In this document: positions 7,900 through 15,355 of the stretch, piece after piece | Numbering within the stretch: position 1 is the stretch's first letter | Layout: each line of letters begins with the position of its first letter | Notes under the pieces: model-generated | The model's input: only the letters and a program-made list of their open reading frames with translations | What the model was told of the DNA's origin: nothing | The model's database searches: none | Made by a program: the position numbers and the translations under genes | Assembly (NCBI GenBank): GCA_023416965.1 | Contig: JAEZGJ010000083.1 | Location: 1-31,943, forward strand | DNA: 31,943 nucleotides | Direction of reading: 5' to 3' | Origin: Pseudomonadota bacterium | GTDB lineage: Bacteria > Pseudomonadota > Alphaproteobacteria > Rhizobiales > Phreatobacteraceae

Positions 7900-8751
7900 A
7901 TGATCGTGGAACTGGATGATCGGCCGGCGGCCCCCGCCGGGCGGGCGGGTGCGGGCCTCCTCGCACCGGCGCGCCGGGCCGCGATCCTGGAGGCGCTGGC
8001 CTCGCAGGGGACGGTGACCGTGCGCGGGCTGTCGGCCCGGCTCGACGTGTCGGAGATGACCATCCGCCGCGACCTCGTGGACCTCGAGGGCGAGGGGCGG
8101 CTGAGGCGCGTCCACGGTGGAGCCGTTCCCGCCGCCAGCATGCCCCCGGTGGCGATGGACAGCGAGGAGCCGAGCTTCGCCTCGCGGCTGCGTCGCAACC
8201 AGCAGGGCAAGGAGGCGATCGCGGCGACAGCCGCGGAGATCGTCGCGCGTTACCGGACCATCGCCCTCGACGTCGGCACGACGACCTACCTGATGGCCTC
8301 GCATCTCAGGACGCTCGCCCACGCCAAGATCTTCACCAACAGCCTGCGCATCGCCACGGCGCTGGACGGGGCTCAGCCCGACGTCTACGTCGCCGGCGGC
8401 CTCCTGCGCCCCGACGAGATGTCCACCTACGGCCCCGCGGCCGTCGGGCAGTTCGAGGCGTTGTGGTTCGACGTGGCGGTGATCGGCGTCTCCGGCATCA
8501 CCCCGGAAGGGCTCTTCGACTATTCGGTGGAGGATGCCGAACTGAAGCGGGTCTATCTGCGCCGCTCCGGGCTGCGCATCGTCCTGTGCGACGCCTCGAA
8601 GTTCCAGCGCATGTCGCTGGTAGCCATCGGCGCCCTGTCGCAGGTCAACATTCTCGTCACCGACGCCCCGCCGCCGCCGGCCCTCGCGGCCGTCTTCGCG
8701 GCCACGGGCGTCGACGTTCGTATCGCCGAGAGGTCGGCGGGCGCTGCCTGA
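7900..8751 (+). CDS. DeoR/GlpR-family transcriptional regulator
   Basis: This is a 283-residue repressor of sugar or polyol catabolism. The N-terminal DeoR helix-turn-helix is at about 25-75 (RRAAILEALASQGTVTV, then VSEMTIRRDLVDLEGEGRL and RRVHGGAV). The C-terminal sensor domain has the phosphosugar-binding pattern, with DVGTTT at 124-129, TNSLRIATAL, and the LCDASKF segment near the end. Family members usually sense a phosphorylated pathway intermediate, which fits the kinase encoded two genes on. The ATG at 7900 has GGAG 7 bases before it. A stronger GGAGGAG site lies just upstream but serves an ATG in another frame (7886) whose short frame ends on the TGA overlapping this start. The candidate operator is at 7809-7853. 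Confidence 0.95.
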   Translation: MIVELDDRPAAPAGRAGAGLLAPARRAAILEALASQGTVTVRGLSARLDVSEMTIRRDLVDLEGEGRLRRVHGGAVPAASMPPVAMDSEEPSFASRLRRNQQGKEAIAATAAEIVARYRTIALDVGTTTYLMASHLRTLAHAKIFTNSLRIATALDGAQPDVYVAGGLLRPDEMSTYGPAAVGQFEALWFDVAVIGVSGITPEGLFDYSVEDAELKRVYLRRSGLRIVLCDASKFQRMSLVAIGALSQVNILVTDAPPPPALAAVFAATGVDVRIAERSAGAA

Positions 8752-8783
8752 GCTGCTGCGCCGCGCATTGAAGGAGTGAATCG

Positions 8784-9584
8784 ATGGTCTTCGCGTGCTT
8801 CGGCAACAAGAAGAAGGTCGTCATCGCCATGGCCCATATCGGGGCCCTGCCGGGGACCCCGAACTACGACGCCGCCGGCGGCATGGGCAAGCTGGTGGAG
8901 GGCGTGCTGGCCGACGTCGAGAAGCTGCAGGCGGGCGGCGTCGACGCCATCATGTTCGGCAACGAGAACGACCGCCCCTATGTCTTCAAGGCGCCGCCGG
9001 AGGGCATCGCCGCCATGACGGCGGTGGTGGAGGCGGTGAAGCCGAGCCTCACGGTGCCGTTCGGGGTGAACTATCTCTGGGATCCGACGGCCAGCGTGTC
9101 GATCGGCGCGGTGACGGGCGCGAGCTTCGTGCGCGAGATCTTCACCGGTCTCTTCGCGTCGGACATGGGCCTGTGGCAGCCCGATTGCGCCGCCGCGGCT
9201 CGTCTGCGCTGCAACCTCGGGCGCACCGACATGAAGATGCTCTTCAACATCAACGCCGAATTCGCCCATTCGCTCGACCAGCGGCCGATCGAGCTGCGCG
9301 CCCGCAGCGCCGTCTTCTCGTCCATGGCTGATGCGATTCTGGTCTCCGGTCCGCTCACCGGCCAGCCCGCGGAGGCCTCCCACCTGAAGGCCGTGTGTGA
9401 GGCGGTGAAGGACGTTCCGGTCTTCGCCAACACCGGGGTCAACATCGACAACGTCCGCGACATTCTCGCGCTTGCGGGTGGCGTCGTCATCGGCACGCAT
9501 TTCAAGGTGGACGGCAACACCTGGAACGCCGTCGACGGCGCGCGGGTGAAGCGCTTCATGGACGTCGTCGCAACCCTGCGCTGA
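8784..9584 (+). CDS. BtpA/SgcQ-family TIM-barrel protein
   Basis: The 266-residue product belongs to the BtpA/SgcQ family, predicted (beta/alpha)8-barrel proteins. BtpA is named for a role in photosystem I biogenesis in cyanobacteria; SgcQ is encoded in an E. coli sugar-phosphate gene cluster. In heterotrophic bacteria members sit in sugar or nucleoside catabolic operons and the reaction is not established. Visible barrel segments include VVIAMAHIGALPGTP, VDAIMFGNENDRPY, VPFGVNYLWDPTASVSIG, FVREIFTG, DAILVSGPLTG, VPVFANTGVNIDNV and VVIGTHFKVDG, the last resembling a phosphate-binding end of a barrel. The ATG has AAGGAG 8 bases upstream. It lies 32 bases after deoR and 10 before the kinase, so it is certainly part of this operon. 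Confidence 0.9.
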   Translation: MVFACFGNKKKVVIAMAHIGALPGTPNYDAAGGMGKLVEGVLADVEKLQAGGVDAIMFGNENDRPYVFKAPPEGIAAMTAVVEAVKPSLTVPFGVNYLWDPTASVSIGAVTGASFVREIFTGLFASDMGLWQPDCAAAARLRCNLGRTDMKMLFNINAEFAHSLDQRPIELRARSAVFSSMADAILVSGPLTGQPAEASHLKAVCEAVKDVPVFANTGVNIDNVRDILALAGGVVIGTHFKVDGNTWNAVDGARVKRFMDVVATLR

Positions 9585-9594
9585 GGCAAGACCC

Positions 9595-11094
9595 ATGGCC
9601 TGCGTCCTCGGCCTCGACATCGGCACCACCTCGACTATCGGCATCCTGGTGCGGCTGCCGGGCGACGTCCTCGGGATCGCGTCCCGGCCCGTGACGCTGC
9701 ATTCGCCGCATCCGGGCTGGAGCGAGGAGACCCCGGCGGATTGGTGGGACAATGTTTGCGCCATCACGCAGGAACTCATCCAGCGGTCAGGCGTCGATCC
9801 CTCCACGATCAAGGCCGTAGGGACGACCGGGATGCTTCCCGCCGTCGTGCTCCTGGGGGAGGGCGGCGATGTCCTGCGCCCCAGCATCCAGCAGAGCGAC
9901 GGGCGCTGCGGGGTCGAGGTCGAGGACCTCCGGCGCGAGGTGGACGAGGCGAGCTTCATCCAGCGGGCCGGCAATGGCATCAACCAGCAGCTGGTCGCGG
10001 CGAAGCTGCGCTGGATCGAAAAGCACGAACCCGACGTCTTCCGCCGGATCGGCACGGTGTTCGGCTCCTACGACTACATCAATTTCCGGCTGACGGGTGA
10101 GCGCCGGATCGAGCAGAACTGGGCGCTGGAGGCGGGATTCGTGGACATCACGACCCATCGACTCGCAGACGACCTCGTCGGCCTTGCCCATGTGCCGCTC
10201 GACGCGGTGCCGGCCAAGGCGGCCTCGCACGAGGTCATCGGCGCGCTGACGGCGGAGGCGGCGAGGGCGACCGGGCTTGCCGCCGGCACGCCGGTCGTGG
10301 GCGGTGCCGCCGACATGATTGCCTCGGCCTTCGCCGCGGGGGTCAAGGCACCCGGCGACGTCCTGCTGAAGTTTGGCGGGTCGGTCGATATCCTCGTGGC
10401 GACCGACCAGGTGAGGCCCGACCCGCGGCTCTATCTGGATTATCACCTCATTCCCGGCCTGTTCATGCCGAACGGCTGCATGTCCACTGGCGGGTCCGGG
10501 CTGAACTGGTTCGCGCGGACCTTCGCCGGCGGCGAGAGGGCCGCGGCGGCCGCTGCGGGGCTCACAATCCACCAGCACCTCGACAGGCTGGCGGCGCCAA
10601 GACCGGTCGGGGCCGAGGGCGTGACCATCGTTCCCTATTTCCTCGGCGAGAAGACGCCGATCCATGATCCCGACGCGCGCGGCGTGATCGACGGCCTGAC
10701 CCTCAGCCACGACCTCGGCCACCTGTGGCGCGCCCTGCTCGAATCCTATGCCTATGCACTCCGGCATCACCTCGAGGTTCTGCGGGACATGGGGCACGAG
10801 CCGCGGCGCTTCCTCGCCTCCGACGGCGGCGCGCAGAGCGACCTGTGGATGCAGATCGTCGCCGACGTGATCGGGGCTCCCGTGGAGACGCTGGCCGGCC
10901 ATCCCGGATCGTGCCTTGGCGCGGCCTGGACGGCCGCCGTCGGCGTCGGTCTCGTTACGGATTGGGCGGGCGTCGATCGTTTCGTCTCGCCGGCCAAGCG
11001 CTACGCGCCCGATCCCGCCAGCGCCGATATCTACCGCAGGGGGTATGCGCGCTACCGGGCGATTCATCAGCGCCTGTCGGAGACAGGGCGGTGA
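9595..11094 (+). CDS. FGGY-family carbohydrate kinase
   Basis: This is a 499-residue kinase of the FGGY family (xylulokinase/glycerol kinase fold) that phosphorylates a sugar, polyol or similar hydroxyl compound with ATP. The N-terminal domain opens with LGLDIGTTST (residues 6-14), followed by the substrate-side segment GWSEETPADWW and GTTGMLPAVVLLGEGG. The C-terminal domain shows the adenosine motifs LKFGGSVDIL and GGSGLNWF, and the FGGY_C signature ASDGGAQSDLWMQIVADVIGAPVE. Length is normal and both domains are intact. The substrate is not identifiable by eye. It starts 10 bases after the BtpA-like gene and its stop overlaps the HAD start as GTGA, so the four rightward genes are translationally coupled. 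Confidence 0.94.
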   Translation: MACVLGLDIGTTSTIGILVRLPGDVLGIASRPVTLHSPHPGWSEETPADWWDNVCAITQELIQRSGVDPSTIKAVGTTGMLPAVVLLGEGGDVLRPSIQQSDGRCGVEVEDLRREVDEASFIQRAGNGINQQLVAAKLRWIEKHEPDVFRRIGTVFGSYDYINFRLTGERRIEQNWALEAGFVDITTHRLADDLVGLAHVPLDAVPAKAASHEVIGALTAEAARATGLAAGTPVVGGAADMIASAFAAGVKAPGDVLLKFGGSVDILVATDQVRPDPRLYLDYHLIPGLFMPNGCMSTGGSGLNWFARTFAGGERAAAAAAGLTIHQHLDRLAAPRPVGAEGVTIVPYFLGEKTPIHDPDARGVIDGLTLSHDLGHLWRALLESYAYALRHHLEVLRDMGHEPRRFLASDGGAQSDLWMQIVADVIGAPVETLAGHPGSCLGAAWTAAVGVGLVTDWAGVDRFVSPAKRYAPDPASADIYRRGYARYRAIHQRLSETGR

Positions 11095-11720
11095 TCCGCG
11101 CCGTCGCCTGGGACATCGACGGCACGCTCGTCGACAGCGAGCCGCGCCACCACCGGGCGCTGCTGGCGGCCTCGCGGGATCTCGGCGTGGCGCTGGACGA
11201 CCTGCCCGACCAGGCTTTTCGCGGCGTCCACATGCTCGATGTCTGGGAGGCGCTTCGGGATCGCTACCCGCCTTCGGTCGCATGTGACGGGTGGCTCGGG
11301 ATGATCAACGCCCACTATGCCACCGACCGGGAACCCCTGGTGCCGATGCCGGGCGCATTGCAGGCCGTTGCCGAGCTCCATCGCCGCGGCATCCCGCAAA
11401 TTTGCGTATCGAACTCACATCGGGTGGTGGTCGACGCCAATATCGCGGCGCTCGGCATTGGACATTTCCTGGCCGGGAGCGTCAGTCTTGAAGATGTGAC
11501 CGCGGGAAAACCCGATCCTGAACCGTACCTGCGAGCGTGCCGGCTCCTCGGACTGGATCCGCATAGCGTCGCTGCCGTCGAGGACAGCCTCACGGGTATC
11601 ATCTCTGCCCAGAGTGCGGGTCTGCGGGTCTTCAGCTACGGCGACGAGGCCCTTTCCTCGACCGTGGAATCCCATTGTCGACGACTTGCGGATCTGCCCG
11701 CACTCCTAGTCAGTGTCTGA
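11091..11720 (+). CDS. HAD-superfamily phosphatase/phosphomutase, beta-PGM type
   Basis: This is a 209-residue haloacid dehalogenase-like hydrolase that should dephosphorylate (or isomerise) a small phosphorylated metabolite. All four HAD motifs are present: DIDGT at 8-12 (nucleophile Asp8, acid/base Asp10), SNS near 107-109, Lys140 in AGKPDP, and EDS at 164-166 as the metal-binding acidic motif. A helical cap follows motif I, as in beta-phosphoglucomutase-like phosphatases. The GTG at 11091 overlaps the kinase stop by 4 bases; the open frame upstream is a shadow of the kinase gene. A kinase and a phosphatase in one operon suggests that an intermediate is phosphorylated, rearranged and released, or that the phosphatase repairs a toxic by-product. 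Confidence 0.9.
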   Translation: MIRAVAWDIDGTLVDSEPRHHRALLAASRDLGVALDDLPDQAFRGVHMLDVWEALRDRYPPSVACDGWLGMINAHYATDREPLVPMPGALQAVAELHRRGIPQICVSNSHRVVVDANIAALGIGHFLAGSVSLEDVTAGKPDPEPYLRACRLLGLDPHSVAAVEDSLTGIISAQSAGLRVFSYGDEALSSTVESHCRRLADLPALLVSV

Positions 11721-12035
11721 CCCCGGGGCGTGCAAAATCCACGGCTCGGCAGTGGTGGCAGACGGTCGTCGCTTGCCGAAAGGCGAGCGGCCGGACGAGA
11801 TTGTTTCCATCTGGATCGCCTTCAGCTCGCCAGTAGCTTCCTTCCACGAGACGGGGCGGCGCTTCCGCAACCTGCCGATCCCGCCGGCCAGGATCGCGTC
11901 CTTCTAGCAAGTAATGACGCAATTCGGATTGGGCCCACGTCTGCTTCGTGCCCTTGAGTCATGGAACGGCTGCCGGACGCGAATAGCCCGTTTGGAAAGC
12001 GAAGCCCCCGTCTGGCCAGCGAGGCACTGCTCCGA
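11721..12035. other. Gene-free stretch between convergent HAD and LysR genes
   Basis: About 315 bases separate the HAD stop from the LysR stop. Short frames on both strands (for example minus-strand 11710-11922) show no recognisable domain or ribosome-binding site. I see no clear intrinsic terminator or repeat. Confidence 0.5.
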
Positions 12036-12974
12036 CTATCTCCCGCCTGGGCTCGTCCCGACCTCGTTGAGAACACCTTGGGCTTGCAGAGACTGGACAG
12101 TGCGCCTGAGGGTCGCGAGGAACAGACGCGCCGGCCGCGACAACGATGAACTGCGCGAAATCAGAACTTGCGCACTCAACGCCGTCTTCGGCGCGAATTT
12201 CAGACAGACGATCCCGATCTCGCGCGCGTCGATCAACCAGAACGGGTCGATGACCGAGACGCCGGCTCCCGCGCGCGCGAGCGCGCAGGCGACCGATGAC
12301 TGGTTGACTTCGATCGCAACCCGGCGCGGCGTTCCCGCCTGGCGGAAAACCTGATCGACCAAGGCGCCGAGCGGCTGGCTGCGGCTGAACGAGATCAACG
12401 GATATGGCGCCAGATCAGCCGCCTCGACCAGAGTGCGGTCCGCCAGCGGATGGGTTGGGTTGACGACGACAACGAGGTCGGCGGTGCAAAGCTCGAAGGC
12501 GCGCGCGTCGTGCTGGGCCAGCGGCGACAGTGCCAGCCCCAGATCGACCTCGTCGCGAACCACGTTCTGAATGACGCCAGGGTTATCGGTCGTTCTGATG
12601 GTGATCTGAATGCGTGGTCGCGTTGTTTGGAACGCCGCGACGGCCGCCGGCAGAATATTGTTGGCCAAGGTCGCGGTCGCTGCGATCTGGATCGAGCCGA
12701 CATTGGTATCGCCCATGTCCTCGATCAGCCGGCCGATCCGGTCGACGCCGTCGAAGACCCGCTCCAACTCGGCGAGCAGCACGCGCGTCTCCGCCGTCGG
12801 CTGCAGACGTCCCTGCTTGCGCACGAACATGGGAAAACCTGCTTCCCGCGAGCACTCCCGCAGCATCATGCTGACCGCCGGCTGGGAGATGCCGAGCGAC
12901 TGGGCCGCCGAGGTCACCGATCCGGAACTCGCCACGGTATGGACGATCTGCAACTGACGGATGCTCAGGGACAT
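12036..12974 (-). CDS. LysR-family transcriptional regulator
   Basis: This is a 312-residue LysR-type regulator. The N-terminal winged helix-turn-helix runs from about residue 3 to 62 (LSIRQLQIVHTVASSGSVTSAAQSLGISQPAVSMMLREC). It is followed by the linker helix and a two-lobe effector domain beginning near residue 92 (GSIQIAATATLANNILPAAVAAF), with the usual VDLGLAL and GAGVSVIDPF segments. It is transcribed away from the enolase-superfamily and Liv transporter genes and very likely controls them in response to their substrate. The intergenic region carries an LTTR-like T-N11-A site and a direct repeat (12979-13018). Length and architecture are normal. Confidence 0.94.
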   Translation of the reverse strand: MSLSIRQLQIVHTVASSGSVTSAAQSLGISQPAVSMMLRECSREAGFPMFVRKQGRLQPTAETRVLLAELERVFDGVDRIGRLIEDMGDTNVGSIQIAATATLANNILPAAVAAFQTTRPRIQITIRTTDNPGVIQNVVRDEVDLGLALSPLAQHDARAFELCTADLVVVVNPTHPLADRTLVEAADLAPYPLISFSRSQPLGALVDQVFRQAGTPRRVAIEVNQSSVACALARAGAGVSVIDPFWLIDAREIGIVCLKFAPKTALSAQVLISRSSSLSRPARLFLATLRRTVQSLQAQGVLNEVGTSPGGR

Positions 12975-12978
12975 CAGC

Positions 12979-13018
12979 TGAGCTTATATAGAATTAAGCC
13001 AGAGGCAATTGAGCTTAT
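12979..13018. promoter_or_regulatory. Candidate LysR binding region with direct repeat
   Basis: TGAGCTTAT occurs at 12979-12987 and again at 13010-13018. The starts are 31 bases apart, close to three helical turns. Between them CTTA (12983) and TAAG (12995) form an imperfect inverted repeat fitting the LysR T-N11-A consensus (T at 12984, A at 12996). The gap is the AT-rich divergent promoter of LysR and the first enolase-superfamily gene. Confidence 0.5.
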
Positions 13019-13097
13019 TCCGCCATCGGCCTAGCGTCGACGACATGGACGCTGCCCCAGCCGAGAGGCCGGCGCCTGAGGAAATGCCGGATAGGAC

Positions 13098-14219
13098 ATG
13101 AAGATCACCGCAGTCGAGACCTGCGTCGTCGCGCTGCCCTTTGACATGGGCGGGCCGAAGCCTGCTTTTGCCGGCAGGCCCTGGGACCATCTCGAGATCC
13201 TCCTGGTCAAGGTCGAGACCGAGGACGGGCTGGTGGGGTGGGGCGAGGCCTTCGGCCACGCGGCTATTCCCTCGACCAAAGCCGCCATCGACACGATCGT
13301 GGGCCCGCTGATGATCGGCCGCGATGCCGGCGACATCCAGGGGCTGTCGCGCACCATCCTCCACAGTCTGCATCTGCTCGGGCGCAACGGCTCCTTCGTC
13401 TACGGTTATTCCGGTATCGAGATTGCGCTGTGGGATCTCGCGGGCAAGCGCGCCGGCCAGTCGCTCTACCGGCTGCTGGGCGGCCGCGACCGCGGACCCA
13501 TACCCGGCTATGCCAGCCTCCTCGCGTACAATGATGATGCCCTGGCAGCGAAGAATACTGCAGCGGCTTGTGCGCGCGGCTATCGCTTCATCAAGCTGCA
13601 CGAACTCACCCGCTCGGCGGTGCTGGCCTCGCAGAAGGCCGCCGGCGACGTGCCGGTCATGATGGATGTCAATTGCGCCTGGTCGCCACCGGTCGCCCGC
13701 GCCATGGCGGCCTCACTCGTCGACGACGGGCTGATGTGGCTCGAAGAGCCGGTCTGGCCGCCGGAGGATGTCGGCAGCCTCGCCGGGGTGCGCGCCTTCG
13801 GCATTCCGATCGCGGCCGGCGAGAACGTCGCGGGCCTGTTCGGCTTCAAGACGCTCATCGACGCCGGCGCCATCGACATCGCCCAGCCGAGCGTCACCAA
13901 GATCGGCGGCATCGCGGAGATGCTCAGGATCTTCGACCTCTGCGAGGCCCATGGCATCGAGGTCTGCCCCCACAGCCCCTATTTCGGCCCAGGCTTCATC
14001 GCCACCCTGCACATCATCCAGGCGCGGATGGAAAGGCCCATGGTGGAGGTGCTCTGGCTCGACATGGAGGCCAATCCCTTCGATCCCTGGGTCAAGGGCG
14101 ACCGGGGGATGTTCGCGGTGCCGCAGGGTCCCGGCCTCGGCGCCGATCCCGACCCCGCAATCCTTGCCCGCTACCGGGTCGGCGACATCACCCGTATCGA
14201 CGGACGGAACCGGACATGA
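13098..14219 (+). CDS. Mandelate racemase/muconate lactonizing enzyme-family protein, copy 1
   Basis: This is a 373-residue enolase-superfamily enzyme. Such enzymes abstract a proton alpha to a carboxylate and then racemise, cycloisomerise or dehydrate the substrate. Expected Mg ligands are Asp190 (MMDVN), Glu216 (LEEP) and Glu242 (AGEN). The strand-2 motif is Lys166-Leu-His168 (FIKLHE) instead of the usual KxK. At the dyad position the sequence reads QPSVTKIGG, with Ser265 where mandelate racemase has Asp, and His292 follows in PHSPYFGPG. So it is not a classical racemase or acid-sugar dehydratase by residues, and its reaction is unknown. The capping domain carries VKVETEDGLVGWGEAFG. It heads the rightward operon; its TGA overlaps the next ATG (ATGA). 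Confidence 0.93.
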   Translation: MKITAVETCVVALPFDMGGPKPAFAGRPWDHLEILLVKVETEDGLVGWGEAFGHAAIPSTKAAIDTIVGPLMIGRDAGDIQGLSRTILHSLHLLGRNGSFVYGYSGIEIALWDLAGKRAGQSLYRLLGGRDRGPIPGYASLLAYNDDALAAKNTAAACARGYRFIKLHELTRSAVLASQKAAGDVPVMMDVNCAWSPPVARAMAASLVDDGLMWLEEPVWPPEDVGSLAGVRAFGIPIAAGENVAGLFGFKTLIDAGAIDIAQPSVTKIGGIAEMLRIFDLCEAHGIEVCPHSPYFGPGFIATLHIIQARMERPMVEVLWLDMEANPFDPWVKGDRGMFAVPQGPGLGADPDPAILARYRVGDITRIDGRNRT

Positions 14220-15298
14220 AGGTCACCAGGGTCGAGACCGAGACGGTCACGCTGGCGCTCGCCAAACCCATCGGCAGCGCGCTCGGCGAACTGCGCGACT
14301 TCGGCATGGTGCTGGTCACCATCCACACGGACGAGGGGCTCACCGGCGAGAACCTCGTCTTCACGCTGAACAACCGCAGGACGCCGGTCCTGCGCGCCAT
14401 GGTCGAGGAGCTGTCGGACCTCATCGTCGGGCAGGATGCAGGCCTGATCGCCGGGTTCAACGCCCGCGCCTGGAAGGACATCAACTTCCTCGGCCACAAG
14501 GGCGTCACCGTCATGGGCATCTCGGCGCTCGACGGTGCGCTGTGGGATCTCGCGGGCAAGGCGGCCGGACTGCCGCTCTACCGCATGCTCGGGGGCGCGC
14601 AGTCGCGCGTTCCCGCCTATCACTCCGGCGGCCTCTGGCTTTCGCTGTCGATCGACGAGCTGCAGGAGGAGGCCGGCCGGTTCAAGGCCGAGGGCTTCGC
14701 CGCCATGAAGATGCGCCTCGGCCATGCCGACCCCCGCGACGACATCGCTCGTGTGAAGGCCGTACGCGAGGCGATCGGGCCGCGGGTCAAGCTGATGGCA
14801 GACGCCAATCAGGGGCTCAACGAGCATCAGGCGATACGGCTGGGACGCATGCTGGAGGAGTTCGACCTCACCTGGTTCGAGGAGCCGCTGCCCGCCTGGG
14901 ACCTCGACGGGCTGGCGCGGGTGTCGGCGGCGCTCGACACGCCGATCGCCTCCGGCGAAACGGAATATTCGCGCTACGGCTTCCGCCGCATGCTGGAACT
15001 GCGTTCCGCCGACATCCTTATGCCGGATCTGCAGCGCGCCGGCGGCGTCAGCGAGTTCATGCGTGTCAGCCAGATGGCGCAAGCCCACGACATCGCGGTG
15101 TCCAGCCATCTGTTTCCGGAGACCAGCATCCAGGTGCTCGGCGCCCTCTCCAACGCGATCTTCCTCGAATACATGCCCTGGTTCTCGCCGCTCTACACCG
15201 AGCAGCTCACCTTCGAGAACGGCGCCGCTGTCGTTCCGGAGCGGCCGGGCTGGGGCTTTACCTTCAACCGCGACTACATCCGCTACCTCAAGGGCTGA
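14216..15298 (+). CDS. Mandelate racemase/muconate lactonizing enzyme-family protein, copy 2
   Basis: This is a 360-residue second member of the family, clearly different from copy 1. Its residues follow mandelate racemase almost number for number: Lys165-Met-Arg167 where the racemase has Lys164-x-Lys166, Mg ligands Asp196 (ADAN), Glu222 (FEEP) and Glu248 (GETE), and the Asp271/His298 dyad (MPDLQRAGG and SSHLF). Arg in place of the second Lys argues against racemisation of mandelate and suggests a dehydratase or epimerase of a sugar acid or hydroxy acid; this is inference. The ATG at 14216 overlaps the stop of copy 1 by 4 bases. The frame is open further upstream, but that part is a shadow of copy 1. 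The pair probably acts on successive or alternative forms of the imported acid. Confidence 0.93.
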   Translation: MKVTRVETETVTLALAKPIGSALGELRDFGMVLVTIHTDEGLTGENLVFTLNNRRTPVLRAMVEELSDLIVGQDAGLIAGFNARAWKDINFLGHKGVTVMGISALDGALWDLAGKAAGLPLYRMLGGAQSRVPAYHSGGLWLSLSIDELQEEAGRFKAEGFAAMKMRLGHADPRDDIARVKAVREAIGPRVKLMADANQGLNEHQAIRLGRMLEEFDLTWFEEPLPAWDLDGLARVSAALDTPIASGETEYSRYGFRRMLELRSADILMPDLQRAGGVSEFMRVSQMAQAHDIAVSSHLFPETSIQVLGALSNAIFLEYMPWFSPLYTEQLTFENGAAVVPERPGWGFTFNRDYIRYLKG

Positions 15299-15355
15299 AT
15301 GCCCCGAAAAGCCCGCGCAGACGGGCATTTCTCAATCAGCGATCGGGAGGATCCC

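Noticed and set aside
8553..10055. 500-codon minus-strand frame opposite BtpA and kinase genes
   Set aside because: It is an antisense shadow without domains.
13568..14215. N-terminal extension of the second enolase-superfamily gene
   Set aside because: It lies entirely in another frame of copy 1, is Arg/His-rich, and the ATG at 14216 overlaps the copy 1 stop in the usual way.
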